Origin: Scedosporium boydii
Taxonomy: Eukaryota; Ascomycota; Sordariomycetes; Microascales; Microascaceae
Reading direction: 5' to 3'
Length of the DNA: 64,000 nucleotides
Assembly (NCBI GenBank): GCA_002221725.1
Contig: NJFT01000055.1
Location: 62,001 to 126,000 of the forward strand
This document shows positions 1-12,905 of this stretch, piece after piece. Position 1 is the stretch's first letter. Each line of letters begins with the position of its first letter. Under the pieces are notes generated by a model. The model was not told the DNA's origin, did not search any database, and was given only the letters and a program-made list of their open reading frames with translations. The translations under genes were made by a program, and so were the position numbers.

Positions 1-291
1 CCTCGGATTCTATCCAAGCCAGCTCCTCTCCCGGATCTAAAGGCGAGCTTCATTGCTGCAGGTGGCGACCATACTTTGGTCATCAGCCAAGGCGATCGAA
101 AGCCATACAGCTGGGGATTCAATGGCAATCACCAGACAGGCCATAACGTTGAAGATGATGTCGAAACACCTACGAAAATCGTATCTAAGTCAATTCGAGA
201 TAAAGAGTTTGTCTGGGCCGGCGCTGGCGGCCAGTTCAGCCTGCTCGCGGAGGAGGTGGTCATAACAGTTGAATCGGATGAATCGAGTTGA
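1..291 (+). CDS. RCC1-like protein, C-terminal end (partial at window edge)
   Basis: An open frame enters from the left edge in frame 1 and stops at 291, giving about 96 residues. It contains a typical RCC1 repeat turn (AAGGDHTLVISQG, then YSWGFNGNHQTGH) and a final blade reading WAGAGGQFSLLAEE before a short acidic tail. RCC1/Pim1-type proteins are seven-bladed beta-propellers; the nuclear members are guanine-nucleotide exchange factors for Ran. The position of the last blade followed by a short tail matches the end of a fungal RCC1 homologue. Only the final part is visible, so another RCC1-repeat protein cannot be excluded. No intron is seen in this part. Confidence 0.75.
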   Translation, partial: PRILSKPAPLPDLKASFIAAGGDHTLVISQGDRKPYSWGFNGNHQTGHNVEDDVETPTKIVSKSIRDKEFVWAGAGGQFSLLAEEVVITVESDESS

Positions 292-3200
292 ATAGACACG
301 GTATTTCGCCATCAAAGTTCTTCGTTACTTCGCAGGCACGTCCGTAATACGACACAGGAGTGTGAGGATCTTGCTAGAGGGCTTTGGGGTGGAGGATTTC
401 TCCTCACGCCTCACATTCCTGGGACAGCATTAGTACGTTTTCGTACTTTGGACAGCCCTTCATTGATTGAGGTCCCGCATGCCGCATGCATGCCAGCCGT
501 GTCGGGTACGCATTCCCGTCCAATGGCACTAACATTCATTGATCTCTGCGCTCTAAGCTTTGACGGGGCTCTTCCAATCTCTAGCCATGACCTATGGATT
601 CATCCCGACTCAAGCACTCTCGAGCATTCCAACAGCTTACTCTGCTCTTCCCGCACCTGTCTGCCAACGCGGAAGCCCGAAAGCAGCATGTTCGCCGCCG
701 GAAATGAAATGAAGGAATTGAGAGTCAAATACATTGGAATACGTTACATTTCCCGCTTCTTCACTCTCCCTGTTTCCATGATGAATCGTCGAGGTACTTT
801 GTGCTACTCGCCTCACTGCCCGCCATCCAACCCTTCTTACCTTGCTTGTTGGATCTCATGTAATTAATATCGTATTCTTCTCCTTCTTACCTGCGGCAGT
901 TCCTGGTGCCGCTGACATGCTTGATCCTTCCGCTTTATGAACCCCGAGGACAGGGCTCATTCAAGCAGGCACGCGCAGCTGTCAGGAGCAGAGCCGTTGC
1001 CAAGATTAGAAGGGAAAAGTATAATAATCTGTGATAATAAATCCATTTAAGATTTCTAGATCGCTTGAAGAAGGGCAGCCGCCCTTCCCCTGACCTCGGC
1101 TCTCCGTTAGGCGAGAGCCGTCCGCCCCGTATTCTGCCACCACAAGTCAGCATCACCGAGGATGACTCAATCCTACGATATGTACTGCCTCTGCCAGGCA
1201 CTTCTGGACACTCAGCATCTCTTGATGATTTCTCTGTTCCACATATTCCAAAAAACCCTCACTCCATATACCCTGGCTTGCATCATGCACTCACACCTAC
1301 AGATCTCGCGGAATCTTCTTCTCACCAGAGCGCAGTCATAGGCGTGTAGTGTGTCACCCTGAATACCACCCTCCCTCCGAGAGAGCCAAGGCATCTCCAT
1401 CATACACAGGACGGTTGCGCCGTGCCGCGTGACAACTTCGGCGCCACAGCCCCTATTGGCCAAGTCTGGCCAACTTCAGTGTCTATTCTCGACGGGTTTG
1501 TCCGCGGCCGCTGGTCCAATCTAGGCTCCCTGTGATGGATAGATGGCGAGCTTGTCTTGGGAGGATTTCTCATGGTGACTATGGCTTGGATCCCAGATCC
1601 TAGAGAGGTGGCTTATACGAACTTCCTTCTGTGTCGTAATGGAGCGTCGATAGGGCCTCGCTTTCGGCAATGATTCGCGCTTGATTCCCCTTCTGCCCGG
1701 AGCAGAGATGGAATAGGGAGTCGGTAGATCTGAAATTCCGTTCGGCCCAATATTGACGTAAGAGTCACTATTATCAGTGAGTGCTGCAGGTTAGCGTACC
1801 AAAGATGGGGGAATGTGAGCTCGGGATAGCTTAAACCACTTAGACGGGGAAAATCATAATTGCGACACTGAGATATCCAGATCGCGGGGCACCCGCTCCC
1901 AATGAGGGACCCAGGGCAGCTGTCCTCTGCAGCTTAAGCCCTCGCGGCCTTTTCCAACGCATCCTTGAACCAAAACACGGGTTGCGCTCGGATGACCGCA
2001 CAGAACACCCGTTTTCACCTACATGCCTAGGCTGCTTCTGGCCCGCCTTGGGAGTAATTCTTCACCACGTGTCCGATATTAATCTGCAAGGACATGCAGA
2101 ACCCGGCTTTCGGTGGAAACATGGTTGCCCTGGCTCTTGAGCGAGGAAGCCCGAATATGTTGGGGTTGAACTGCATGGCATCATCGTCGTGAGCTCGAGG
2201 GTCGCCACGAAGACTATCCTGTAGCTAAAACGCGCATACAATAATGGCGTATGCGTGAAAAATGCGTAAACTTGCTCTCTCTCGTCATCTTCCAAGTTGT
2301 GGTGTGGATAAGGTTGCGGGGGGTAGTTCCAAGCTTTTGTGATATCTGCAGATGGTGATGGTGACTACGCGATAGGACGTCAAGGGATGAAGAAAAGGTC
2401 GAAGGAATCACGGATTGCCGAGACATGCGCTTAACTAGTTCCATTTAAGAAAGATTTATTGAAATCAAAGAGTCCCTCCACCACTTAGCAGTCTCCATAG
2501 CGGAAGGAAAACGTCACCTTCGCTCCCTGCCGCTCCGGCATCACTCGAATCATCTTCAAATGCTGCCGAGAACGTTCCGTCGCGCTCCTAGATGGAGGGT
2601 ATCTCGGGGAGAAAGGGACGAGGACTCGCTGTTTCGCATAGATTCAACCCGATAAAACATCTCGTAAAAAGGTTTCTGGAGGATATTGCGGAATATTCTT
2701 CAATATTTCAAACATGGAAGTGATGTCGTGGGGTATAATTCCGTTGGACACGAGGGTGTAGTGGTAAATGCGACAGTCCCGTCATGCCTGCATCCAGGAT
2801 ATCACATCGGAACTGATTCCGGGGAAGGGGGCGTTGTGAAGAGGTTCCTTCACGCTCAAGCAGACGTAGGACTGCAACCAAGAGTTGGGAGGTTTGCTCT
2901 GGGAATGAAAAAAGGCCCGTCTCGAGTTACCACCGAGTTGACTCATTGGCAGATGAGCGGATCAAGTGAAGAATCCGCAATAAGCCCCGGATGTGGGCCG
3001 TATTTGTGAGCCATTCCACCAAGTCGAGATTATCGAGGGTGGAAAAACAAAAGGCTCAGTTCAGATTTTAAAGCCCAAGTATGGCCTGCTGCGATGGACT
3101 AGTGTTTACCCACTGTGGTACGAAAAGAACCGTCGCCGCAAGTTGATTTCGCTGCCTGGTCTGAAACGTCTCACACTTAGCTCACTTAGAGATAGGCATG

Positions 3201-6200
3201 TCGAGAAACCAGGAAACTTACAGGCTAGTATGATCTCCTATGCCCAAGGCCCGAGGTCCGCGGACGGCTGACCTGTGCTAGATAGCAAGTGAGATTCTGG
3301 AAGTTAGACTACGATTATATGGATACCGGAGCCGTGTGCTTCTGAGAGTTCACCGATAAGACCCGGACAGTTTTCATCTAGATCAAGTACTCCTCAAGTC
3401 AAGTTCTTTTTCCGCTTCAGGTGCCCGATGACCACGCGAGATGCTTCTCCTGGATCATGGCAAGTAGTAATCCGGTTCGAAAGCCTGGGCAGACATTCTC
3501 GCTTCAAAGGAAACTTCCATTGACAAGTCCTAACTCGTTACTGAACAATGCAGCACCATCACATACCCAAATGTATGAAATGGTGTTTTTGAGATAAAGT
3601 TCGTGGCGGCAACTTTGCTCGATGCAAGAATATTCGGAATTTAAGTCCTTGGCGGCTCCCCGGGATTCAAGAGAGGCTGCCCAGGACACCATTGTTATCT
3701 ACACATTCCTTAGCTGCTTCGGATCGGAAGCAAAGAGGGACGAGGTCGGAGGTCGCACCCCGAAAACCGGTCCGACTGAAAGCTATCGCCGCCTAGCCAC
3801 TCTTTTCGGCCGCTTGGCTCTTGCCCGTGAGGTATTAACAGCGGGAAGCGACCACAACAGGATCACTGCGGAGAATGTGGATACTCTCCTCTGTGAGGCC
3901 AGTGACAAAACCGCTTTTCAGCATCTGGTATAACTTGATTATCGTCTTGACACTCGGGGGATACTCTATTTGCGAGGGAGGACTATGTTTTCCAGCTTGG
4001 AAACGGGCTGCACTACCAATGCACCATCGCAAACGATTTAGCCTTTGAGGAAGGTTCCCCATAAAATACACCCAGACATGAAGTTCCGATTGGAACAAAC
4101 GATAGCCCGAAAGCAAAACTAAAGGAGACAGACTGGACGAGTTGGTTTAACAGGTGACAACTTCGGTGATTCATGAAGAAGCCCACAAACACATCGAGCC
4201 TGTGAGTCTGTTGTGAATCATGGCATCATGTCCTGCTTCGCGGAACTTGGCGGGAGGTCCAGTGTAGAGGGTCAAAGGAATGTACACCTGTCTCAATTTG
4301 TAGTTTCTTAATGGAGCTGGGTCCGAGACACGATAGGCATGAACAACATCTTTCACAAGTGATGATGGGGGATTGAGAAGGTGCCGGAGGTGTTGGGGGA
4401 TGCTCGGAGAGGCTTGATGAGTGGGTCCGACATCCGGGCACTGGACCGGGTTTGCTCCCCGTTTGCTCACCATTCTCAAGCTCGCTCAGGGCCCACCTCA
4501 ATCAACGAGCGAGGAAAAGAAAAGGAGATGGACGAGAGCAATGACAATTTCCACCGCCAGTCTTCGGCGCCGACCTTTGCTAGGCAGCGGACGCGTCAAG
4601 GCCGTGACGGAAGCAAGGTGCGCGTCGGGATGTCACACCTGAATGAGCAATGGGGACCAGGCAATCGGCAATCTGAAGTTGGTTAAGATGAGATAATTCC
4701 AATTTCGCACAACGGAGGCGACCGATGAAGCCACAACCGATGGCACGCTCCTCGGGCCAATGAAATACTAAGGAGGTGTCATCCATGGGAAGGACTCAAG
4801 GAGAGAACGTGGCTGGCAACTTGACATGGGCAATGTCGTTAGGACGCCCTGGCCCTTGCTGGAAGGAAAATGGGTCTCTAACCTGCCAATGTTGTCCATT
4901 TTGTCCACCTCCCTGTGGAGAATAAACAAAGACCTCTTTTGTACAAAGGTAGTTAGTTGCCTTATCAATAATAATAGCTTAGATGGGAAGAGAGAGGATC
5001 ATACTGCTAAACGCACCAAATAGCCTAGCTTGAAACAGCGACGCGTGGCCAAAGCTCTGCATATCGTAGGACAAAAGGAAGTGTACATAAGAGCGGGCAC
5101 TCTCGTGCAGGGAGTCCAGGGTAAGCATATCTGATTTACAAGTAGCCACCTTGAAGGAGAAGGACGAGGTAGCAATCACTATCAAGCACGAAATCCTAGC
5201 AATCCTTGCAGTGTACGGAGTACTTAGCAACAGCTAGAAGAGGCTCAAGCCACCTCCACCCAGCACCGACAAACCAGATGTTACGAAGCACACAAGCCCC
5301 AAAATAAAACCATCCACGTGCGATGACCGTCTCAACCTAAGATTATTTACTGGTTGTCGTGAAGGGGGGGGCCAATCCGGGTGACGCGTCTCTCCTATTA
5401 TTACGACCTCGAACCTCCCTGACCTCGGTCGATCAGCCTGGACTTGGTTGCAGAGTTTTGAGGCAATCATTAGCTCATTCGATAGTGCAAAATCGCCCCC
5501 AAGCGAAGAACCAGTCGCCTTCCATCAGCTCCTTTCTTTTCCGGGGAGTGGCAGACCGATACTGAAAGGGGCGCCGGGTCGAGGGGCGAGCGGCCTGGGT
5601 TCACGGGCTTGCGGCCGTCTTTACAGTTTGGCGTCGGGCAAATCGTGGCGCCACAACGACCCAAAACAGAAGCGAATAAGTGCATTGTGAAGCCGCCTTT
5701 GGAAACGTAGCGATGGTGGCCTACTGATACGGAATCGTTTGGCGGGGCACCGGGCCGCTTCAAGACTAGGCCGTTTCTTCCTGTCTTTGCTTCCTTTGTC
5801 TTCCTTTGTTCCTTTAAGGGTCCCTTCTCCTGAGCCACTTCGCGAACAAGGGGGAGTCTACGAAGTTCGCATACGAAGGAGCAACAAGAGTAAAGCCAAT
5901 GCATTGACCGAGCTATCACCAAACGTTCCGTCCATCCACCTCCGAAGACACGAGTTGAGGATCATGCTTTAGCCAAGCTAGCGGGGTACGCTTTCAGGAT
6001 CGCACCTCCAAAACCTGCCCGCAAGAGGGCTCGGGCTTGAGGGGTCTGGAACAAGCACGGGTAACAATTAACTGTCTTAACCTGGCTCCTGCCAACAGGC
6101 AAACCCCGCCTCATCCCTTGAGATTCAGCCCACGATTGTGCTCACGGCTCAGATGCGGCGAGGCGACTGCGTTATTAAAGGTAGGCGCCGGGTTGGCAAG

Positions 6201-8373
6201 GATCCGAAGAGCCGATGCAGTTATGGAGTGAATGAGCCGCTCTCGAGTGAGGGCCAGAAGGCAGCGAGATGAGTAACACGGTTTGAGGCCTGCTTCCAAT
6301 TACTCCATATCAATCATGACAGGAAAGTGTTCCAACAGGAATAAGTGCAACGATTGAATTGTGTGGGCGTTAATATCGACCAGTCCCACCTTGGTGGGGC
6401 CGTCGGATGTTCTTTTTCTGCCATGTGACGGCACCTGTTCCTAGTCCAGCTCTCCCCTGAGTTATCACAGAGTGAGAGGCGGATAGATGGATGAATGGTG
6501 GGTGGGATGAGGAATTAGGTGTGTCATACTTCGTATAAGTCGAAGCCAAGAAGGAAGTACATTTGCAAGAATGGCAAGTTCGTCCTGATATTGCCAGTTG
6601 CTAGCCCGTTTGGTGGTGATGTGCTGTTGCCCATATCAGCCCCGAGTGACGTGACCCGGACTAGACCACCCTGCTTGGTGAACAGAGGCAAAGGTTACCT
6701 GCAAAATCCCGACTTCGTGTTGAGAGTTCAGATTGCTCGCACTTGGCCAATGCAAAGTCACATCTCGCAGATAAGCTCTCCTCCCATTCGATCGCCACCC
6801 GCCGGGGAATATTTGGCGATGGTGCAGTGCGTTGTCGTACTCTGGTTATGCCTAGTCCAGGTACCCTTACTCGACGAGGTGCATTAGTGCGACCTCGTAG
6901 TCGGTCGTATTCAGAAATCTGAGGACAAGATACGTGGGGGATGATTGGCATCATGATGGTTATGATATCAGACCTTATCCACGCCCAAAACAAGAAATTC
7001 CATGGAAATCCAAGGAAACCGATACAGAGCGGCTAATTGTACAAAACTGGGACATTCGAGAAGTACTCACGCACTGCCGGGACATATTATCACAGTTATC
7101 ACAGTGATCGCCCATTGAATGAATTACCCTTCCGGAACGCAGGTTGATTTTCCCGAAGATATCGCCCGCGGGACACAGGGACGGTTAGATACGACTCATG
7201 TTCTATGCATCGATCTTGACAGACATCTGTTGGCTGCGCCCCGATTATTAGCCCACAAGATGGGGGGAAAGAAAAAAAAAAGGGACCGAAAGAAGGTGGG
7301 GATGAGGAAACATCGAGAAACGAAGATGGACCCCAAATCCACAGAGATATTACGGAGTAGCATCAAAGGTCATGTAAAATTAGGCCTCTGAAGAGTACTT
7401 CTAGACGGCAACGATCACGGACAACTTTGCTCAATCCCCGCCCGCAGGGAGCGACGCCTTCGGGCAGGCACCGAAGTACCAGTTTCTGGATGAGGTAAGA
7501 TCAATCCCATTTCATATACCGTTTGTATGTAAATGTACTTCGTAGGATCCGCTCGGAGTCCCTTTTAAGCTAAAGGATGGGTGCTGGATCAGTGGTGAGA
7601 CGTAGTGGAGTTCCTCAATGATCCCACTATTAATACATCACAATTGATCTCCATCAAGGATCCAGTACTTCTGTATCTTGATGTTGTAACTGTGATGAAT
7701 CTACCAAGTATTTCATCTCAATACCAATAAGATTAGCTCACTGGAAAAGTTGGACACGCCTCGCAGTGTTGCGTTAAGTCGGAGCTCCCCTCTGAAGAGT
7801 GTTAAGATTACTTCGTCTGGTGTCATCAGACGGAGGTCTTGAGCAAAACCGGCGTAATAATATTCAATATTACTTCCAAGTTCGAGGCAATGAGGCGTTG
7901 TGGGTTGGACAGACCTTCCAATGTATTGTTAGAACTTAAGATCGAACAGCCACGGAGTGAGGCAAAGTAACACCGGAGTGGTGGCAGTACAAAGTACAAA
8001 CGACGAACAACAATGTACACTCATCGCCTTAACTCAATCAAATGTTTCTTCCTGTCGAACTAGGCAGGGCTGACCAGGGGGCGCGATGGGATACATCAAT
8101 TGATACAAGTATCAATGCTCTCACAACCAACGAGCCTTTTCTCAAATGCACTGATCAATTGATGCAAACATTTTATGGACTTGGTCTATCCCGAATTTTC
8201 ATCACCAAATTTTGTGCCAGGCTTTTTATCCTCGTTCCAACCCCAGACTTTTTTTTCCCTATTGCTTTTTTAAACTTCTTTTGTTTCTCTCTAAAATAAT
8301 CTGTTCTCGCCGCGATCCATCGATTCTTGGCTCATCATAATAAGCATTTGCCCCACAGAAGCCAAGATTCTTG
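292..8373. other. 8 kb gene-poor region
   Basis: No open frame here has a recognisable domain, a convincing splice structure or sustained coding-like codon use; the frames present are short and overlap on both strands. Base composition looks ordinary rather than strongly AT-rich, so it does not look like heavily RIP-mutated transposon DNA. It contains copies of the TAC-TYC-GTA motif at 5214, 6527, 7351 and 7536, and two copies of the palindrome ATCAATTGAT at 8095 and 8154. The stretch from about 8220 to 8370 is pyrimidine-rich and probably the promoter or 5' UTR of the next gene. Confidence 0.5.
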
Positions 8374-9039
8374 ATGCCGACAATGGCATCCTCTCGGAGG
8401 ACAGGTTCCCCTGGTCCGTCACTATTCATACGGAGCGATATCATCCCAATCCTGCAGCTTCTCGCAGTCTTCTTCGCCAGCACAACCACAGCCCTTCACC
8501 AACCCATCTCCGCCTCAATCGACACGACGAAGCTCGTTTTGCACATCGATGACTTTGCTTCAGCTTCGTGTCCCTCGAATTTCCTCCCTCCTTTCCGCAA
8601 TGAGACCGCGAGCGGCTACCACCATGTCTTTCAGCACGACATATTAGACGAACCCATCTATCTCGAAGAATCACGATCAGAAAACATCCCCCTATCAACT
8701 CAGCCATTACAACGACCGTCGACGCCAGCAGAATACTCCAATGCGAAGACGATACCGTCGCAGCCAGTATTAGCGTCAGCACCGCCTATACACAGTCGCT
8801 TCGCCCTGGCCAAGGGCTTACTCCTTAATAACTGGCAACAAAAACATTCTCTGCTCACGAGCGACTGGATACATACGCTGCTATCCACGACGACAAATAG
8901 CAAGATTGAGGGCACGGGCGATTCAGCAGCGGCCGAGGACGAAGCTACATCGGGCTTTAGACCGGGCAACTCGAAAGTCCATGTTGGCGCTGCTGCCGTT
9001 GCACTTCTCAGCCTGGCGACTGTGATGTGCATGCTCTGA
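8374..9039 (+). CDS. Putative GPI-anchored secreted protein, unknown family
   Basis: Single-exon frame of 221 residues from ATG 8374; a second ATG at 8383 (MASSRRTGSPG) is also possible. A hydrophobic stretch near the N-terminus (IIPILQLLAVFFASTTTA, about residues 26-43) looks like a signal peptide. The last 18 residues (VGAAAVALLSLATVMCML) are hydrophobic and preceded by small residues, as in a GPI-attachment signal. The middle is low in cysteine and rich in Ser, Pro and Thr, and I recognise no domain in it. It lies alone, with 8 kb of gene-free DNA upstream and about 2.5 kb downstream. A pyrimidine-rich leader precedes it. The product is likely cell-surface; a type II or two-TM membrane protein is the alternative. 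Confidence 0.55.
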   Translation: MPTMASSRRTGSPGPSLFIRSDIIPILQLLAVFFASTTTALHQPISASIDTTKLVLHIDDFASASCPSNFLPPFRNETASGYHHVFQHDILDEPIYLEESRSENIPLSTQPLQRPSTPAEYSNAKTIPSQPVLASAPPIHSRFALAKGLLLNNWQQKHSLLTSDWIHTLLSTTTNSKIEGTGDSAAAEDEATSGFRPGNSKVHVGAAAVALLSLATVMCML

Positions 9040-11516
9040 GACTGAGCGGCCGGCGTTTCAGAGCCCTAAACAAATTCCTCTTTTTGTGTTCTTAATACCC
9101 CTTGTCTCATTTTTTTTCTTGTTTTCCCCAATCTCCCTCTAAACGCTCTTGACGAGGGTTTCCACCGCATGGCTTCTGGTGTTTAGAATGCATTGCGATT
9201 GCCGCACATTGTTTCAACCTGGAAGGTTACAATGATAGGGGAAGAAGTGTTGAACCACCAAAAAGTTTGGGTCCACGGCTGCAGGACTAACCACGAACTT
9301 ACGACGCCGCCGGTTTTTAGTGCTAGCGCAGGAGCTTGTGGTGCTTTTGGGAAAGCTTGGGATTGAAGCTTGTTCTGCAACATCAGCGAATGGCTAAATA
9401 CACATTTGATTTTTCTTTTCTTCGTCTTGGCGGTGGCGGAGGGAACATTCCTTATTCCCTCCAACCCACGGACACAGAATCTCCGGATCAGAAGTCTAAT
9501 GGATACATGTAATGATTATCACGATACAATTCAAACATCATTTTCTTCGGCGGGCCTTCTGCCCCAACCTTCATCGTCGCAGGATTTCTTTTCTCTACTC
9601 CAGTGTGGACGTTTCACAAGGTCTTATTTTTAGTTCTCAAGCCGTTTGTCTTGGGATGAGCCTGACAGTCAGACAACACAATCCTTCTTCTGCTGAGCCT
9701 CAGCATGCGGGCGAACCCATCATTTCAGCCACTTCCAAACTGTTTCATGAGAAAAGTGGACAAAGTGGAAACCTTCCAACGTTGGATTTGGCCGCTGCAG
9801 GATCACTTTGCAGCGCTCGCCCAGAGTCATTCTGAGGTGGCTATGTTTAATTCCTAATATGGACCCCAAAACTCGGTGATTGGATCAACCTGCCGTTCCC
9901 GCGGAATCCTTCAAGAATCGGCCAACCGCTCTCCACAGCAGACCATAATGACACGTCGTACAAAGTCTGTCTCGGTGGAGCTTGCAAGCAGGCTTGGATT
10001 CGGACGTAAGAAGGCATGCATTGATGCGCCGAGGCCAATAGGAGCGGAAACAATGCATTGATGACGTTGACCTGGGGAAACGGGGCTTCCCAGGTCCGTC
10101 ACTGAGAACGACTATCATGATCTCTTTCGATGGACTTTTTTCGGGTCATTACTCTAAACTTACCCTGGAGCCTGCTCTATTAACACTGAAAAGCCACCCG
10201 CTGCTTATCCACGAACAGACGGAGCTTTCCGTTTAATTGACTCATCCATAGATTCAAAGTAGTCTGCTGCTGACAACAATATGGATGGTCTTACACCCTT
10301 CCGAGATACACAAGTATATCACGCTGTTATCTGTGCTTGTTGGTCACATTGGATATTAAGATAAGGAGGCAGTTCCCGCCCCGGGCCCGAATGACCTCTC
10401 CATGCCTATACGACCACCCCGCAGCCAGTAAAAGAAGCCCCATCTTATTATCAAAGAGAAGACTTTCATCTCAAGATCATCTTTTTTCTTGATGGACGAT
10501 ATAGTCCGTACTTCCCTGGGACAACCACCAGCAGGAGATCCCAAGAGGAAGACCGTAGGTACTATGTTGGGGGATATGTTTGAACTGGTGCCGTGCTTGA
10601 ACTACCCAACGCACAGATATTTCGTTATCTTCACACGTTATCTCAGGAACGCCCTGGGCAGGCTGGAAGACCTTGGGTGGGTGTGTTGGCGTTGAGATGT
10701 CTCCGTCCAAGATCGCCAAGGCTGTTATCGTGGCTCCCGCTTCACAATCACTATGCATCTATTTTCTACTACCAAATAAGTGCAATTGCATTTTATTTTC
10801 CTCCTCAACGGCGATTTAGGAGTCAACGCTCTGCATACGTTGGAGATCAACTCTTTCGGAACGGTCTGTAGAGGCCACTTAGACCTTGCAAGCCAGCCTC
10901 ATGGGCTCGAAGAGCCCGACTTTACCTGTAGAAGTAGGCAAGAGAAGAATGAATTACGGGTATTGTGGATGTGTAAGGTTCTCACCAGGTTAGTCCACGA
11001 AAACTAGAATTCAATAACTTTTCGGCGGTCAAACGAGGGTCAAGGCTGATCGGGATCAGTGCCATCTTGAGACGCCTTTCGCCTCCGCTCAAGAGCTACT
11101 AGCTCAGAGCCGCTACATATGGGAGTCTGTTCTCATGGTATTGAGAGGGAGTTACGCTTGTGCAGGCAGAATAAAATTAAGCCACTCATCATGAAAACTG
11201 GCCAAGCACGAGAATCCCAAGTTCCATGCGTTGACTTCGAAATGTTGGGCTTTGATTCGAACTCTCACCAATGCTTCATTCTTCGGGGTAGGACCCACCT
11301 TCCAAAAGCAGTAACATTCAGTCCCACAATTTAGACGAGTTCAATTGAAAGCCCGCACCTCGAAATTCCAAGTCACGTGTTCAGGGTTTCTCACTCCGCC
11401 AGGCCAATGCACCACCAAACCACCCAAATTTTCTACCCTCACAAAAAGCCATCTAATCAACGACATCTCCTTCACACCCATCGCCAACCGCCAATTCCAA
11501 CGCACCAACCGCGAAA
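9040..11516. other. Intergenic region upstream of eS7
   Basis: No supportable gene. It includes the 3' flank of the upstream gene, which is T-rich at about 9080-9130, and the promoter of the ribosomal protein gene. An 18-bp sequence at 9752-9769 is the exact reverse complement of 51398-51415. The last 150 bases before 11517 are C/A-rich, as in many fungal ribosomal-protein leaders. Confidence 0.4.
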
Positions 11517-12582
11517 ATGAGTGCCGTCAACAAGATCGACCCCAGCAGCCCCTCGAGGCAGAAGCCCTCCGAGCTCGAGCAGAGCATCGCCCAGGCTCTC
11601 TATGACCTCGAGACCAACACTGCCGACCTGAAGATCGCCCTGCGACCCCTTCAGTTCGTCTCCGCGCGAGAGGTGAGAAACATACCTTGAAGATTCCCTC
11701 CTTAACACTATCAGACCCCCCTCTCAAAACCAAACTTCCGAACCAAACTCCGTCCTCTCTCCTCGGGACTTCGAACGATGGCGAGAAGGTTCTCGCTGTC
11801 GCTCGAGTTGCGACGTCGGGTCAAAAGCGATATCGAGCCGCACAACTTCGAGTTTGAGATTGGGTGATTGCTTGTGTCGCAAGTAGATGGCCTATCCCAC
11901 AATCTGTACGAAGAGTTTTGCAAGACGATTTTCAAATTTGGCCCGGCGGGCTTTACACCGACCACAATTCGCGATAAAGTCTTTTGTGTGCTTGGGAGAG
12001 AGTTACGGGAATAGGGCGGGAAGCGGTCCAAGGCTAGTCCTGGAGCTCGCATGCTGACTTTTGGTCTTGATTAGATCGAAGTTGGCCACGGCAGGAAGGC
12101 TATTGTCATCTTTGTCCCCGTCCCTTCCCTTCACGGCTTCCACCGAGTTCAGCAGCGGTAAGTTGAGAAAATCGATCTCAATTCCGGTCCCAAGGCAGGC
12201 GTCCTAACGCTCTTCCAGCTTGACTCGTGAGCTCGAGAAGAAGTTCTCTGACCGCCACGTCCTCTTCCTCGCCTCCCGCCGCATTCTCCCCCGCCCCCGC
12301 CGCTCTGCCCGTGCCCGCAACACCCAGAAGCAGAAGCGTCCCCGTTCCCGAACCCTCACCGCCGTCCACGACGCCATCCTCACCGACCTCGTCTACCCCG
12401 TCGAGATCGTCGGCAAGCGTCTCAGGACCAAGGAGGACGGCAACAAGATCCTCAAGGTCATCCTTGACGAGAAGGAGCGTGGCGGTGTTGACTACAGGCT
12501 CGACACCTACTCTCAGGTTTACCAGAAGCTCACTGGCCGCAACGTCAACTTCGAGTTCCCCCAGGTTGCTTCTGAGTTCTAA
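11517..12582 (+). CDS. rps7: 40S ribosomal protein eS7 (RPS7)
   Basis: Three exons by eye: 11517-11672, 12075-12157 and 12219-12582, giving about 200 residues, the usual length of eS7. Exon 1 starts [20 protein letters not shown] and ends after QFVSARE. Exon 2 reads [19 protein letters not shown]. Exon 3 carries [20 protein letters not shown], the basic [10 protein letters not shown] segment and the terminal [13 protein letters not shown]. Donors are GTGAGA and GTAAGT, acceptors TTAG and CCAG, and CCTAAC serves as a branch site in intron 2. The product is a component of the small ribosomal subunit. Intron 1 is long for a fungus (402 bp), which is common in ribosomal-protein genes; I found no box C/D snoRNA signature in it. 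The gene converges on dynactin p62. Confidence 0.95.
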
Positions 12583-12905
12583 GTTGAGAGAGATATCCAA
12601 TTAGTGGGGAGTTTGTGTGCGTGGTTGAAAAAAATTGGGCGTGATGTGGAATTTGGCATCCTTTGGTTGGTACAAAAAGACATTATGAACATGGACATGG
12701 ACATGGCGCACGGAAGGTAGCTTGATTTTTTCCAATACAGGCACCACAAATGATGAATTTTCCAGTCCATAAGCCCAGTTTCGTAAAGCGTTGCAAATTC
12801 ATACAGGCGATGAGAGCTTCCCTCAAGTAGTCCGAAAATGGGTATCATAAGTACAATGTTCTGAGTATCAAGCATCTAAGTGGCAAGCATCTAAGTGGTC
12901 TATGT
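12583..12905. other. Convergent intergenic region (3' ends of eS7 and dynactin p62)
   Basis: These 323 bases lie between two convergent stop codons and must hold both 3' UTRs. Nothing else is evident. A small direct repeat (aagcatctaagtgg) occurs at about 12867-12900. Confidence 0.4.

Noticed and set aside
3470..3495. GGTTCGA sequence resembling a tRNA B box
   Set aside because: The flanking bases cannot form a T-arm stem. The similar GGTTCGATTT at about 15160 fails the same test. No tRNA was found in the window.
5470..5922. 150-residue frame, minus strand
   Set aside because: No recognisable motif, and competing frames on the other strand are of similar length.
11673..12074. Possible snoRNA in the long first intron of eS7
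   Set aside because: No box C (TGATGA) with a matching box D was found near the expected ends.
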